From Coprococcus ammoniilyticus (GTDB lineage Bacteria > Bacillota > Clostridia > Lachnospirales > Lachnospiraceae), in NCBI RefSeq assembly GCF_025567345.1, contig NZ_JAOQJS010000003.1, positions 248,001 through 312,000 on the forward strand: a DNA stretch of 64,000 nt, written 5' to 3'. The notes below the pieces were generated by a model. The model made no database searches and was not told where the DNA came from. It saw only the letters and a program-made list of their open reading frames with translations. Below are positions 25,341 to 35,045 of the stretch, in pieces (within the stretch, counting starts at the first letter, position 1; each line of letters starts with the position of its first letter). The position numbers and the translations under genes were made by a program.

Positions 25341-26096
25341 CTATCCTATCACATCTGCCATATCATACATGCCTGCCGGTTTTCCTGCCAGGAATTTTGC
25401 GGCTTCTACTGCGCCCTTTGCAAATACTGACTTGGAATATGCTGTATGCTTGAACTCGATCACTTCATCGATTCCCGCAAAGATGACCTCATGTTCTCCA
25501 ACAATCGTTCCGCCACGAACGGCTGAGATACCAAGCTCTTTCTTATCTCTCTTTTTTCTGACCTGACTTCTGTCGTAGACATATTCATATTCTCCGCCTC
25601 TTGCTTCATTAATAGAATCCGCAAGTGCTATCGCTGTTCCGGATGGTGCATCTACCTTCTGGTTATGATGCTTCTCAACGATCTCGATATCATAGCCTGC
25701 CGGTGCAAATACATTTGCGGCATCCTTTAACAGCTTCATCAAAGTGTTAATTCCAAGTGACATATTGGCTGACTTTAAGATTGCAACCTTTGCACTGCAT
25801 TCTTTTACCTTTGCAAGCTGTTCATCACTTAAACCGGTTGTACAGAGAACTACCGGGATCTGTTTTTCCACGCTGTAATCAAGAAGTGCATCCACTGCTA
25901 CTGCTGCTGCAAAGTCAACGATTACATCTGCCGCCACATCACACTTTTTAATATCTGTAAATACCGGATATCCGTTATCTCTGTTATCTGCGATATCAAT
26001 GCCTGCAACGATCTGTGCATTCGGATCATCCGCTACAAGTCCTGTGATCACCTGTCCCATCTTACCATTACATCCATGCATTATAATTCGAACCAT
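25341..26096 (-). CDS. dapB: 4-hydroxy-tetrahydrodipicolinate reductase
   Basis: DapB reduces the DapA product with NAD(P)H toward diaminopimelate and lysine. It has the nucleotide loop IIMHGCNGKMGQVI at the N-terminus, VDFAAAVAVDALLDY near 66, the catalytic EIVEKHHNQKVDAPSGTA near residue 140 and the C-terminal GTIVGEHEVIFAGIDEVIEF. I set the start at the second ATG (26094-26096) because GGAGG lies 8 bp before it. The in-frame ATG at 26109-26111 would overlap that ribosome site and has none of its own. dapB is separated from dapA by a terminator, so it probably heads the dapB-x-coaX-dus transcript. Confidence 0.95.
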   Translation of the reverse strand: MVRIIMHGCNGKMGQVITGLVADDPNAQIVAGIDIADNRDNGYPVFTDIKKCDVAADVIVDFAAAVAVDALLDYSVEKQIPVVLCTTGLSDEQLAKVKECSAKVAILKSANMSLGINTLMKLLKDAANVFAPAGYDIEIVEKHHNQKVDAPSGTAIALADSINEARGGEYEYVYDRSQVRKKRDKKELGISAVRGGTIVGEHEVIFAGIDEVIEFKHTAYSKSVFAKGAVEAAKFLAGKPAGMYDMADVIG

Positions 26097-26199
26097 TTTC
26101 TTTTCCTCCATTTATCCTGTGTTTTTCTCATTCTGCCGTAGCAGCCGCCAAATCTCTCATGCAGACATGAGCTTTGGCTGAGTACCCGCAAACTAAACA

Positions 26200-26226
26200 A
26201 AAATCCCGCAGAACCTGCGGGATTTT
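26200..26226 (-). terminator. Terminator after dapA
   Basis: AAATCCCGCAG and CTGCGGGATTT form an 11-bp stem with a short loop, followed on the minus strand by a T run. It lies about 100 bp past the dapA stop and upstream of dapB. Confidence 0.85.
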
Positions 26227-26322
26227 ATATACTACAGACAGATTCCTGTATCCCTTCTGTCCATCTTTGTTTATATCATACAGCCTAATCCTCTACCGGA
26301 TCATCTGTATTTTCTTTTTATT

Positions 26323-27207
26323 CTAAAGTAAGCCGTACGCTGTCATTGCGGCCTTTAACTTCTCTACATGTGCAGGCTCCATCTCTGTTAATGGCATTCT
26401 CATTGTTCCGCCGCATAAGCCCATAAGCTCAACTGCTTTCTTAACAGGAATTGGATTTACTTCACAGAACAGTGCCTCACACAAATCGATCGTCTTTAAC
26501 TGGATATCAAGACTTCCCTTTACATCGCCGTCCATGAATTTCTTAACCATATCATGTACATCTCTTGGAGCAATATTTGCTGTTACAGAGATAACACCCT
26601 TTCCACCTAATGACAGGAGTGGTACTACCTGATCATCGTTACCGGAATAAATATCGATACAGCCATCTGCCAGTTTTGCAAGCTTAACTACCTGTGCGAT
26701 ATTACCGGACGCTTCCTTGATACCTACGATATTTGGTACAGTCTTTGCAAGTGTAACTGCTGTCTCCGGCTGAATGTTACATCCTGTACGGGATGGTACA
26801 TTGTATAAGATAATTGGAATCTTTACAGAATTCGCAATAGCTGTAAAGTGTGCGATCAGACCATTCTGGGTTGCCTTGTTGTAATATGGTGTTACTAACA
26901 GTAATCCATCTACGCCATAGCTCTCTGCCTCTGTAGAAAGGTAAATAGCTGTTCCTGTACAATTAGAACCTGCACCTGCGATAACAGGGATTCTGTGATC
27001 TACATATTCTACACATGCCTTTATACATGCGAGATGTTCTTCATGTGATAATGTAGATGCTTCACCTGTTGTTCCACATACGATAATGGCATCTGTACCA
27101 TTTGCAATATGGAATTCAACAAGTTCCTTCATCTTATCGAAATCAACCTCGCCATTCTCCTTAAATGGTGTTACTAACGCTACACCTGAACCTTCAAAAA
27201 TTGACAT
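26323..27207 (-). CDS. dapA: 4-hydroxy-tetrahydrodipicolinate synthase
   Basis: DapA condenses aspartate semialdehyde with pyruvate, the first step dedicated to diaminopimelate and lysine. The 294-residue TIM barrel has GVALVTPFKENGEVDF at the N-terminus, CGTTGEASTLSHEEH near 45 with the pyruvate-binding threonines, the catalytic Tyr in IILYNVPSRTG near 134 and the Schiff-base Lys in IVGIKEASGNI near 160. It is a single gene. Its leader holds an L-box lysine riboswitch followed by a terminator, so expression should fall when lysine is plentiful. The dapB gene is next but appears to be a separate transcript. Confidence 0.97.
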   Translation of the reverse strand: MSIFEGSGVALVTPFKENGEVDFDKMKELVEFHIANGTDAIIVCGTTGEASTLSHEEHLACIKACVEYVDHRIPVIAGAGSNCTGTAIYLSTEAESYGVDGLLLVTPYYNKATQNGLIAHFTAIANSVKIPIILYNVPSRTGCNIQPETAVTLAKTVPNIVGIKEASGNIAQVVKLAKLADGCIDIYSGNDDQVVPLLSLGGKGVISVTANIAPRDVHDMVKKFMDGDVKGSLDIQLKTIDLCEALFCEVNPIPVKKAVELMGLCGGTMRMPLTEMEPAHVEKLKAAMTAYGLL

Positions 27208-27279
27208 AAATTTTTCCTCCTTAAAATCTAAAACCTGTAAATCCTCGTGGAATCAATTTTACTTCTTCTATACAGTATA

Positions 27280-27307
27280 AAAGGCCGGCACGCGAGCGCC
27301 GACCTTT
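27280..27307 (-). terminator. Riboswitch-associated terminator upstream of dapA
   Basis: AAAGGTCGGC and GCCGGCCTTT form a strong stem on the minus strand followed by TTATA. It lies 24 bp after the lysine aptamer and about 70 bp before the dapA start, as expected for the OFF-state terminator. Confidence 0.85.
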
Positions 27308-27330
27308 AGAAATAATATACTTTCTGAAAA

Positions 27331-27493
27331 AGTAGCCCTCCATCTGTGACGATGACAGTCATACAGTTATTCGCTGCACAACCAGGTTACAGCCCTATGG
27401 ATAACTGCTTCCTTCGGCGGTATCCCCTTTCAACACATATCATCTACCTCCATATATATCCATATATTTACTGATAAATACCGCGCCTCTACT
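27331..27493 (-). ncRNA. Lysine riboswitch (L-box)
   Basis: On the minus strand the leader of dapA contains the conserved L-box blocks in order: AGTAGAGGCGCGG (27481-27493), AAAGGGGATACCGCCGAAGG (about 27415-27435), CTGGTTGTGCAG, GACTGTCATCG and GGAGGGCTACT (27331-27345). These match the well-known Bacillus lysC-type element. Lysine binding is expected to favour the downstream terminator. The family assignment rests on recalled consensus; a covariance search would settle it. Confidence 0.9.
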
Positions 27494-27522
27494 GAATTTT
27501 CTTTTTTCCATTAGATAAAATT

Positions 27523-27551
27523 ACTATATCATTCCTGTCTGTTTCTGTCAA
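27523..27551 (-). promoter_or_regulatory. Predicted dapA promoter
   Basis: On the minus strand a perfect TTGACA (27546-27551), 17 bp, then TATAGT (27523-27528). The start of transcription would fall about 30 bases before the first L-box block. Confidence 0.75.
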
Positions 27552-27606
27552 TATGTAACAACTTCTTTTCCCTGCCTGTTCATTGCTTTACCGTCCCTTT
27601 GCCATG

Positions 27607-28236
27607 CTACTCCAGACATTCCATTTTGCTGACAGATACCTCATAAGCCGTCTTGCTGATGATCTGGTCATTCCCGATCCGTTTCTGATATTCCCGGCTC
27701 TGGATCCTGCCCCAGACCGCAACATGCTCCCCTACCTTCAGCTTCCCTGCAAATCTTGCATTTCTGCCCCAGCAGATACATGGAATATAGTCACTCTTGC
27801 CATATGCCCGGTTAACTGCAAGCAGAATATCTGCAATCTCTCTTCCAAGTGGTGTCATACGGTACACCGGCTCCTTGCAGATATAACCATCCAGATAAAT
27901 CTGATTTGGTTTGTTTTCCGCTTCGCCCTCCTCATCATCCAGTACCGATATCTCCCTGACAAATACCGATAAGATCAGACGGTTTCTCGTCTCCTCATGT
28001 TTGTTATAAGAACGGAACTGTCCTCTTGCAACCACCTTTTCCCCAATATGGGAATTTTCTACATCAAATAACCGGTCAGATACCATAAGTGGTATTACGT
28101 CATAGGTATCACTCAGTCTGGCAACAACAAGATCCACCATATAAAATCCCTCTCCGAAGATCTCATGACTGAACGTAAAGTCTGACGCGATCTCCCCCGC
28201 TACGATCACCTGGTTATTGTTTAATGTTTTTTCCAT
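27607..28236 (-). CDS. Tandem OB-fold (SSB-like) protein
   Basis: About 209 residues containing two single-strand-binding-protein-like OB folds: the first at about 5-105 (NNQVIVAGEIASDFTFSHEI... FYMVDLVVARLSD), the second at about 115-205 (NQIYLDGYICKEPVYRMTP... ADILLAVNRAYGKSDYIPCI). The first fold matches SSB only loosely; the second keeps the SSB pattern of strand 1, an IADILLAVNR strand and a PCICWGRNA strand. I placed the start at 28236 because GAAGGGAG lies 8 bp upstream; the earlier in-frame ATG at 28278 has no ribosome site. There is no acidic SSB tail, so it is probably a paralogue or primosomal PriB-like protein rather than the main SSB. Confidence 0.75.
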   Translation of the reverse strand: MEKTLNNNQVIVAGEIASDFTFSHEIFGEGFYMVDLVVARLSDTYDVIPLMVSDRLFDVENSHIGEKVVARGQFRSYNKHEETRNRLILSVFVREISVLDDEEGEAENKPNQIYLDGYICKEPVYRMTPLGREIADILLAVNRAYGKSDYIPCICWGRNARFAGKLKVGEHVAVWGRIQSREYQKRIGNDQIISKTAYEVSVSKMECLE

Positions 28237-28343
28237 GCTTTTTCTCCCTTCTGGTATATCCCTTCGAATGTATACCATAAAATATATTCTTATATACCAG
28301 AAGATATGCTGCCTTTTTTTGTCTTGTTTTGTCTATTATCCGA

Positions 28344-29150
28344 TCATTTTCGCTGCCTGTATGCTTCATATGCAAGAAGTGTCGCTGAAATTGCAGCATT
28401 TAAGGATTCCACCTGACCTGCCATCGGAATACGGATCAGGCGGTCAGCCTTTGCAGAAAGTTCATAGGTCAGACCGTTTCCTTCATTTCCGATCAGGAAT
28501 GCATTGTTCTTTTCAAGTTTTCCCGCGTACAGATTCTGTCCGTCCAAATGCGCCCCATAGACAACAATTCCATGTTCCTTTAACCGGTCAACCGTACCCA
28601 TGAGATCATCCACATAGACAAATGGCACCCGGAAGATCGTTCCCATTGTAGATCGTACCACCTTAGGATTGTATATATCACAGGAATCCCCTCCAATGAT
28701 AATACCTGTAACGTCAGCAGCCTCTGCTGTCCGCACGATCGTACCCAGATTACCGGGATCCTGTATGGATTCCAGCACCAAAAAAGTGTTTCCACCCTCA
28801 TGTTTAGCCATCACAGAAATCAAATCATCCATCGTGTAATGATATCTATCCACGACAGCAAGAAGTCCCTGCGGGGTTTTCGTCTGTGACATCGACTGAA
28901 ACACACTGTCTGATACAACAACCAGTCGTCCGTCCTGTTCTGTGATCCCTTTTACAGAAAGCTCCGCTTCATATTTTCTATATGCCGTTTCCGATACAAA
29001 CACCTGCTTTACCCGGTCAACCGGAAGTTCCCGGAACATACGGCTTCCTTCTACTATAAATACCTGTTCTTCTTTGCGGAATGCCGCATTTTTATTTAAC
29101 TTGTTGATATTCTTTATCTTAGGATTTGAATTTGCAGTAATGATCTCCAT
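28344..29150 (-). CDS. SpoU/TrmH family RNA 2'-O-methyltransferase
   Basis: 268 residues. An N-terminal substrate-binding domain (residues 1-95) is typical of the RlmB/TsnR group. A SPOUT domain follows with the three motifs: LVLESIQDPGNLGTIVRTAE near residue 125 with the catalytic-site Asn and Arg, FLIGNEGNGLTYEL near 215, and IPMAGQVESLNAAISATLLA near 240, which together form the SAM-binding knot. These enzymes methylate ribose 2'-OH in 23S rRNA or tRNA. The exact nucleotide is not predictable. It follows dnaE by 77 bp on the same strand and precedes the OB-fold gene. Confidence 0.92.
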   Translation of the reverse strand: MEIITANSNPKIKNINKLNKNAAFRKEEQVFIVEGSRMFRELPVDRVKQVFVSETAYRKYEAELSVKGITEQDGRLVVVSDSVFQSMSQTKTPQGLLAVVDRYHYTMDDLISVMAKHEGGNTFLVLESIQDPGNLGTIVRTAEAADVTGIIIGGDSCDIYNPKVVRSTMGTIFRVPFVYVDDLMGTVDRLKEHGIVVYGAHLDGQNLYAGKLEKNNAFLIGNEGNGLTYELSAKADRLIRIPMAGQVESLNAAISATLLAYEAYRQRK

Positions 29151-29227
29151 ACCTGCATCCTCCTGTCATTTTCTTTTCCAGCAATCCTTCAGGATCTGCC
29201 ATGTAAGCAATCCAGACACGAACGCTG

Positions 29228-32200
29228 CTATTTCATCTTATTCGGACGAACGGTTACACGGCTGACACCATATTCCAGCTTCAGCCGGTCTACGATACCG
29301 GAAGCTCCGTCTACCATAAAGCCCCTTCCCATATTCTTGTATTGCTTTTCCTGTTTGATGAATATATATACCGGACAGTTTCCTTTATATTCTTCCAGGA
29401 TTGACAGGAACTCTTTCTCCAGCTCATCATATTCTTTTCTATCATCAAAGCATACCCAGACCTGCAGATCACCCTCTGTAAATTCCGGTTTTCCTGTATT
29501 TTCTCTGCGAGGCTTCATCCTGCCACTGTTATTATAACGGCTGAAATCATTTCCTGCCGCCACTTCATCAAAGGTCAGGATCTCTTCCGCGATCAGCTTC
29601 GCGTCCTCCTCTGAAACCGTCGCCCGACCCTTTACAAAGATCTTATTATCTGCCGTCAGTTTCTCCCGGTAATCTTCATATTTCTTTGGAAATACAATGA
29701 TCTCCGTCTGTCCGACCATGTCCTCCAACGTAACAAATGCCATGTTCTGATTGTTCTTTGTCAGCTTCACCGTAACACCTGCTACCATGCCGCCAAGAAT
29801 ACAGATACTCTGATCCGGAACTCTTGCCCGTCCTTCTTCCTCATCGATCATGAAATCCACCGATGAAAATGCCGTTTTCTCACTCATCAGTTTCTCATAA
29901 TCAAGAAGCGGGTGACCGGATATATAGATACCAAGCACAGATTTCTCAAGTGCCAGCTTCTCCTGCTCGTCATATTCCTCTACATCCGGGAATTTCGTCT
30001 TTGCCGCTTCTGCAAACTCACCGCCAAAAAATTCTGCAAATGACATCTGTCCTGCAGATGAATTTTTCCGCTCTTTATAGACTTCATCGATCATCATCGG
30101 ATATGCCATCATCATCTGGCGCCTCTTCACACCAAAGCTGTCAAATGCACCTCCAAGGATCAATGCTTCAACCGTCTTCTTATTGGTCTCCTTCGGTGTC
30201 ATACGAACCAGAAAGTCCTTCATGTCTTTATACGGTCCATTTGCCTCCCGTTCTTCTACAATCCGGTCTACTACTGCACTTCCGACACTCTTGATCCCTG
30301 ACATGCCATATCGTATCGCACCCTTGGCTGCTGAAAAGCCGCTGTAGCCTTCATTGATATCCGGCGGCAGGATCTGGATTCCCATCTGGCGGCAGGACTG
30401 AATATAACCCGCCACCTTGGAACTGTTATCCTTTACTGATGACATCAGCGCCGCCATAAATTCAACCGGATAATAGCATTTTAAAAATGCTGTCTGATAG
30501 GCAACAACCGCATATGCTGCTGCATGAGATTTGTTAAATGCATATTTTGCAAAATCCGTCATATCATCGAAGATTTTATTTGCTGTTGCCTCCGGGATGC
30601 CTCTGGCGATACAGCCCGGCACTCCTAATTCTTCATTTCCATATACGAAATACTGGCGTTCCTTCGCCATGACATCTGCTTTCTTCTTTGACATGGCACG
30701 GCGCACCAGATCGCTTCGTCCTAGTGTATATCCGGCAAGCTTCATAACGATCTGCATAACCTGCTCCTGATATACAATACAGCCATAGGTTGGTTCCAGG
30801 ATCTCCTGAAGCTCCGGCACGTCATAGGTAATCTTCTCCGGATGTTCCTTACCATTGATATAGTTTGGAATAAAATCCATAGGTCCCGGGCGGTACAGAG
30901 AGATTCCGGCTATGACATCTTCCAGACTCTGAGGCTTTAACTCCTTCATGAAGTTCTTCATACCGGAACTTTCAAGCTGGAAGATACCCTCTGTCTTACC
31001 TGACGTAATCAACTCAAATACCTTTTTATCATCATAATCGATATGATCGATATCAATATCAACTCCGGTCTCCTGCTTTATAAACTTTACTGCATCCTGA
31101 ATAACGGTCAGAGTACGAAGTCCAAGAAAGTCCATTTTCAGAAGTCCTAATCGCTCGATCGTTGTCATTGTAAACTGGGTGATGATCGAATCATCACCGC
31201 CTCTTGCAAGCGGTACATATTCATCGATAGAATCTCTGCCGATCACGACACCGGCCGCATGCATACCGGTATTTCTTGGAAGTCCCTCTAACTTTCTTGC
31301 CATATCGATCAACTGTTTGACATCTGCATTTTCCTCATACATCTCTTTCAGATCCTTGCTGACTTTCAGAGCTGTGTCAATATTCATGCCGATCTCCATC
31401 GGGATCGTCTTTGCTACCGCATCACAAAGTGCATATGGGAGATCCAGCGCGCGACCAACATCACGGATAACATTTCGTGCCGCCATCGTCTGGAAGGTTA
31501 CGATCTGTACGACCTTTTCTTTTCCATATTTACGGACAACATAATCGATAACTTCCTGCCTTCTCTCGTAACAAAAATCCACGTCGATATCAGGCATGGA
31601 TACACGCTCCGGGTTCAGAAATCGTTCAAACAGTAAGTTATAACGGATTGGGTCAATATTTGTGATCTCAAGGCAATAGGCTACGATACTGCCTGCCGCA
31701 GATCCACGACCGGGTCCGACAGCAATCCCATGATCCTTTGCATATCTTATAAAGTCCGATACGATCAGAAAATAATCTACATATCCCATTTTCTTGATCG
31801 TATTGATCTCATAGGTCAGACGCTCCATCAACTCCGGTGTTACCGGGTTATAACGCTTCCTGATTCCCTCCATACAGAGCTTTTCCAGATACTCCTCGGC
31901 CGTCAGTCCATCCGGCACATCAAATTCCGGCACCTTCTGCTCGCCAAATACGATCTCTACATTACAACGGTCTGCAATCTTCTGTGTATTTGCAAGAGCC
32001 TCCTTCGCATAAGGGAAAAGCTCATACATTTCTTCTTTGGATTTCAGATAATACTGTCCACCTGTATAGCGCATACGATCTTCTTCATGTACCTTCCGGT
32101 TTGTCTGGATACACAGAAGGATATCGTGTGCCTCCCAGTCCTCAGCAAGGATATAGTGAGAATCATTCGTTACGACCATCGGGATACCCAGCTCTTTGGA

Positions 32201-32779
32201 CAACCGCATAACACCTGCATTTACCGTCGCCTGCTCTGCCAGCCCATGATCCTGCATCTCAAGGAAATAATTGTTTTCTCCAAATATCTTCAAATGACGG
32301 AGTGCTGCCTCTTTCGCTCCTTCATAGTTGTTCTTTCTTAAATTGACGGCAACCTCACCCGCCAGACAGGCCGAAAGCGCGATAATGCCCTCATGGTATT
32401 GTTCCAGCACTTCCATATCTACTCTCGGCTTATAATAAAAGCCCTCTGTAAAACCTCTGGATACGATCTTAGACAGATTCTTATATCCCTGATTGTTTTC
32501 TGCGAGCAGCACCAGATGATAATATCGTTCCTCACCTCTGGTATTCTCACGGTCAAATCGTGACCCCGGACTCACATAGATCTCGCAACCTATGATCGGC
32601 TTGATCCCCTCTGCCCTTGCTGCCTCATAAAAATCAATAACTCCATACATAACGCCATGATCGGTGATCGCAAGTGAATCATACCCCAGTTCCTTCGCAC
32701 GCTTTACCAGACTCTTGATCTTCGCCGAGCCATCCAGCAAGCTATATTCTGTATGCACATGTAAATGTGTAAAATCCAT
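29228..32779 (-). CDS. dnaE: DNA polymerase III alpha subunit (DnaE)
   Basis: This 1,183-residue replicative polymerase has an N-terminal PHP domain at about 1-280 (THLHVHTEYSLLDGSAKI, AITDHGVMYGV). The palm follows with the catalytic aspartates in MPDIDVDFCYERRQEV near residue 397 and the preceding GPGRGSAAGSIVAYCLEI near 358. The fingers (around 500-800) contain GRSDLVRRAMSKKKADVMAK, then the helix-hairpin-helix region and a C-terminal OB fold (GMVAGVTVKLTKNNQNMAFV near 1000). It is the DnaE type, not PolC, because the exonuclease insertion is absent. In Clostridia DnaE works beside PolC on the lagging strand or in primer extension. The usual pfkA neighbour is missing. Confidence 0.96.
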   Translation of the reverse strand: MDFTHLHVHTEYSLLDGSAKIKSLVKRAKELGYDSLAITDHGVMYGVIDFYEAARAEGIKPIIGCEIYVSPGSRFDRENTRGEERYYHLVLLAENNQGYKNLSKIVSRGFTEGFYYKPRVDMEVLEQYHEGIIALSACLAGEVAVNLRKNNYEGAKEAALRHLKIFGENNYFLEMQDHGLAEQATVNAGVMRLSKELGIPMVVTNDSHYILAEDWEAHDILLCIQTNRKVHEEDRMRYTGGQYYLKSKEEMYELFPYAKEALANTQKIADRCNVEIVFGEQKVPEFDVPDGLTAEEYLEKLCMEGIRKRYNPVTPELMERLTYEINTIKKMGYVDYFLIVSDFIRYAKDHGIAVGPGRGSAAGSIVAYCLEITNIDPIRYNLLFERFLNPERVSMPDIDVDFCYERRQEVIDYVVRKYGKEKVVQIVTFQTMAARNVIRDVGRALDLPYALCDAVAKTIPMEIGMNIDTALKVSKDLKEMYEENADVKQLIDMARKLEGLPRNTGMHAAGVVIGRDSIDEYVPLARGGDDSIITQFTMTTIERLGLLKMDFLGLRTLTVIQDAVKFIKQETGVDIDIDHIDYDDKKVFELITSGKTEGIFQLESSGMKNFMKELKPQSLEDVIAGISLYRPGPMDFIPNYINGKEHPEKITYDVPELQEILEPTYGCIVYQEQVMQIVMKLAGYTLGRSDLVRRAMSKKKADVMAKERQYFVYGNEELGVPGCIARGIPEATANKIFDDMTDFAKYAFNKSHAAAYAVVAYQTAFLKCYYPVEFMAALMSSVKDNSSKVAGYIQSCRQMGIQILPPDINEGYSGFSAAKGAIRYGMSGIKSVGSAVVDRIVEEREANGPYKDMKDFLVRMTPKETNKKTVEALILGGAFDSFGVKRRQMMMAYPMMIDEVYKERKNSSAGQMSFAEFFGGEFAEAAKTKFPDVEEYDEQEKLALEKSVLGIYISGHPLLDYEKLMSEKTAFSSVDFMIDEEEGRARVPDQSICILGGMVAGVTVKLTKNNQNMAFVTLEDMVGQTEIIVFPKKYEDYREKLTADNKIFVKGRATVSEEDAKLIAEEILTFDEVAAGNDFSRYNNSGRMKPRRENTGKPEFTEGDLQVWVCFDDRKEYDELEKEFLSILEEYKGNCPVYIFIKQEKQYKNMGRGFMVDGASGIVDRLKLEYGVSRVTVRPNKMK

Positions 32780-32861
32780 ATTTATCCCTCCGGCTTTTCA
32801 GCCTCTCTTCCGTTTGTTTACTTTCTCCAGTCTGACGTTACTGTCAATAACGATCTTATTT

Positions 32862-33434
32862 CTATTTTTTCTTCGGTCTTTTATTATGCAGTACTTCCCG
32901 CCGTATATAGTCAAAGGTATAATCCTCCCCTTTTTCTGCCAGCATCACCAGCAAACTCTCAAGCAATGCATCCGTTTCCGGATGGAGCAGATGATTCTTT
33001 CTAGCCTTACCTTTTCTGAAATATTCCAATGGGAAAGAATCGTTATACTTCTCTTTATTATAATTCTTACTTGCTGCAATCCGGTCACAGAACATCTCAA
33101 CTACATATTTTTCCGGCATTTTACAGCCCGCTAACGCACCGGAATGATCTGTGCTATAATCTACCCAATATTCCAGATGATGCTTATTTCTTCCTTTATG
33201 ATGCAGCCAGGCACTTGTATAGCCTTTATCCTCTCGTTCCGCATCATTCGGGCTTCGGTCTCCCTGATAATACTTCACCCCCACTGAGAACTCCGTCCAA
33301 GAGTATTTGGACAGATCATGCAGCAGTCCCTGTTTATATAAGCCTACCCGGAAGCAGTTTTTCATAACCAGCCACTTATGATGGTTGATCGTTTTCAAAT
33401 GTTTATACCAGTTCATGTTCATGAAACTTTTCAT
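32862..33434 (-). CDS. DUF5662-like protein of unknown function
   Basis: 190 residues, soluble. It has a His-rich pattern reminiscent of small HD-like metal proteins: HLKTINHHKWLVMKNCF near 11, then LLHDLSKYSWTEFSVGVKYY near 37, and SAWLHHKGRNKHHLEYWVDY near 75. The spacing of the HD and HH pairs suggests a bound metal and a phosphohydrolase-type activity, but this is inference. I associate the sequence with the DUF5662 family from memory. It lies 82 bp upstream of dnaE on the same strand, and a TATAAT box occurs about 140 bp before its start. Confidence 0.75.
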   Translation of the reverse strand: MKSFMNMNWYKHLKTINHHKWLVMKNCFRVGLYKQGLLHDLSKYSWTEFSVGVKYYQGDRSPNDAEREDKGYTSAWLHHKGRNKHHLEYWVDYSTDHSGALAGCKMPEKYVVEMFCDRIAASKNYNKEKYNDSFPLEYFRKGKARKNHLLHPETDALLESLLVMLAEKGEDYTFDYIRREVLHNKRPKKK

Positions 33435-33596
33435 CTCCGATTTTATTCTAAATATTATCCATCTTTTTATTGTATTTCATTTTTCCCTTTTTGCCAACAC
33501 CCAAGGAAGCAGTTACCTGAGAAAAATTGCGATTATTTTTATCATCCATTAAAAACGGATAATACCTTCTCTTTATTATAATTTAATTTCATAATT

Positions 33597-33618
33597 CTGC
33601 CCCTAAACTGCCCCTAAA
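33597..33618. repeat. Perfect tandem 11-bp repeat beside tRNA-Thr
   Basis: CTGCCCCTAAA occurs twice in direct succession (33597-33607 and 33608-33618), 69 bp beyond the 3' end of the tRNA gene. Similar short GC-rich direct repeats are found at ends of integrated elements next to tRNA genes, where integrases bind. No integrase gene is present, so this may be a relic or chance. Confidence 0.5.
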
Positions 33619-33635
33619 ACCATTTTAAGGCATAA

Positions 33636-33678
33636 AAATACCCCGAATCCCTTGCTTTCTCTTAGGTTTCGGGGTATA
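33636..33678 (-). terminator. Terminator after tRNA-Thr
   Basis: On the minus strand TACCCCGAAACC pairs with GGGATTCGGGGTA, followed by TTTTTA. It begins 9 bp past the tRNA 3' end. Confidence 0.85.
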
Positions 33679-33686
33679 AGGTTCAA

Positions 33687-33759
<73 letters not shown>

Positions 33760-33764
33760 GTTTG

Positions 33765-35045
33765 TTAAAAGTTCCAGATGCCGTATAGCGGAACATTTAA
33801 AAGTCCGTTATTCATATACATGTCATCTGTTGAAATTCTGATAGACGTTGCATTGTTATATCTCTGCTTGAACACCTTGGAACTCTGTGCTTTCGTATGT
33901 GGCTCTGTCTGTACATCAACCGGTACAACCTCACCATCACCTTCATACACAAAATCAACCTTCGCTGTTGCAGATGATATCCAGAAGAACAACCTGCCAA
34001 TATTCTTATTCGCATATAATTCTTCCATCGCATACTGCTCGGCTATCATGCCATCCATCGTATCAACGATATTGGTCTGATCTATATCATAATAATGAAT
34101 GCCTGCCATAATCCTTAAAAGGCCATGATCCAAATGATAGATCTCAAAGGACTTTTCATCCACCTGCTCTGCAAGTGGCAATATACCATGTTTTACACGG
34201 TACACCTGACGGACAACTCCGATCCGTACAAGATGGTCAACTGACGACTCATACTCTCTGGCTCTCGCCTTTGGATCTACGTATCCGTACATAAACTTTT
34301 TATTCTCTTTGGTAAGCTGAACAGGAATACTGTTCCAGATCAGCATCACCTTTGTTAAAAGTTTCTTCGGTGTTACTTTTACTATATATTCGGTCATCTT
34401 GTCAAGTGTTTTTTGCAAAATACCGTCAACTTCTTCAAAATTTTCATTTTTGTAATATGCATTTACCGCTTCCGGCATTCCCCCGGTCACTAAAAATGCA
34501 TCCAGCATCGTATCTACGCTTGCCCGTACCTCCTCCGGCAATCCTTCCAGTCTCTGGTTCTCAATGTACTTCCAGAGTTTTCTGCCTTTTCCTGCCTTTA
34601 AAAACTCATCAAAGGTCATCGGCGTTAACTCATACACAAAGAGATCATCCTGGCATTCTGCTTCACCCGGCAACATTCCATTCACTGTTGCAAGCATGCA
34701 GATTCGCACGCCGCTGCTTACCTTGGCATATTCTACCAGATTTGGAACCGCCATTGTACTAAGCTGTACATTATCAAAAATCAATAACTTTCCCTGAAAG
34801 TCATATTTATCCAATGAAGTTGTTAATTTCGCATGTAGTTTCTCCGGCTTTCTCTCCTTTGAAATATACTGACAAAAATCCGGATACTGCTCCAGATCGA
34901 TAAGAATGTGTTCATCAAAAAAACCTGTAGCAAAATCAAGGGCTGCCCATGTCTTTCCTACAAACTTTCCTCCTCTAATGAGTGCTGCTTTATTTTCTCC
35001 AATCTCATACCATGTTGCCAGATTGTTCATGATATTTCTAAACAT
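33765..35045 (-). CDS. AAA family ATPase with DUF4143-like C-terminal domain
   Basis: 426 residues. An N-terminal ATPase core has Walker A LIRGGKFVGKTWAALDFATG near residue 24 and Walker B KLLIFDNVQL near 88. A winged-helix-like middle region follows. The C-terminal half is of the DUF4143 type, with a nuclease-fold-like segment FFWISSATAKVDFVYEGDGE and VVPVDVQTEPHTKAQ near 355-380, resembling the D...E.K pattern but ending VDVQTE. Such proteins are common and variable in gut bacteria and have been linked to stress or mobile DNA, without a firm function. It starts with a good GAGGTGAG site and ends 5 bp from tRNA-Thr. Confidence 0.85.
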   Translation of the reverse strand: MFRNIMNNLATWYEIGENKAALIRGGKFVGKTWAALDFATGFFDEHILIDLEQYPDFCQYISKERKPEKLHAKLTTSLDKYDFQGKLLIFDNVQLSTMAVPNLVEYAKVSSGVRICMLATVNGMLPGEAECQDDLFVYELTPMTFDEFLKAGKGRKLWKYIENQRLEGLPEEVRASVDTMLDAFLVTGGMPEAVNAYYKNENFEEVDGILQKTLDKMTEYIVKVTPKKLLTKVMLIWNSIPVQLTKENKKFMYGYVDPKARAREYESSVDHLVRIGVVRQVYRVKHGILPLAEQVDEKSFEIYHLDHGLLRIMAGIHYYDIDQTNIVDTMDGMIAEQYAMEELYANKNIGRLFFWISSATAKVDFVYEGDGEVVPVDVQTEPHTKAQSSKVFKQRYNNATSIRISTDDMYMNNGLLNVPLYGIWNF

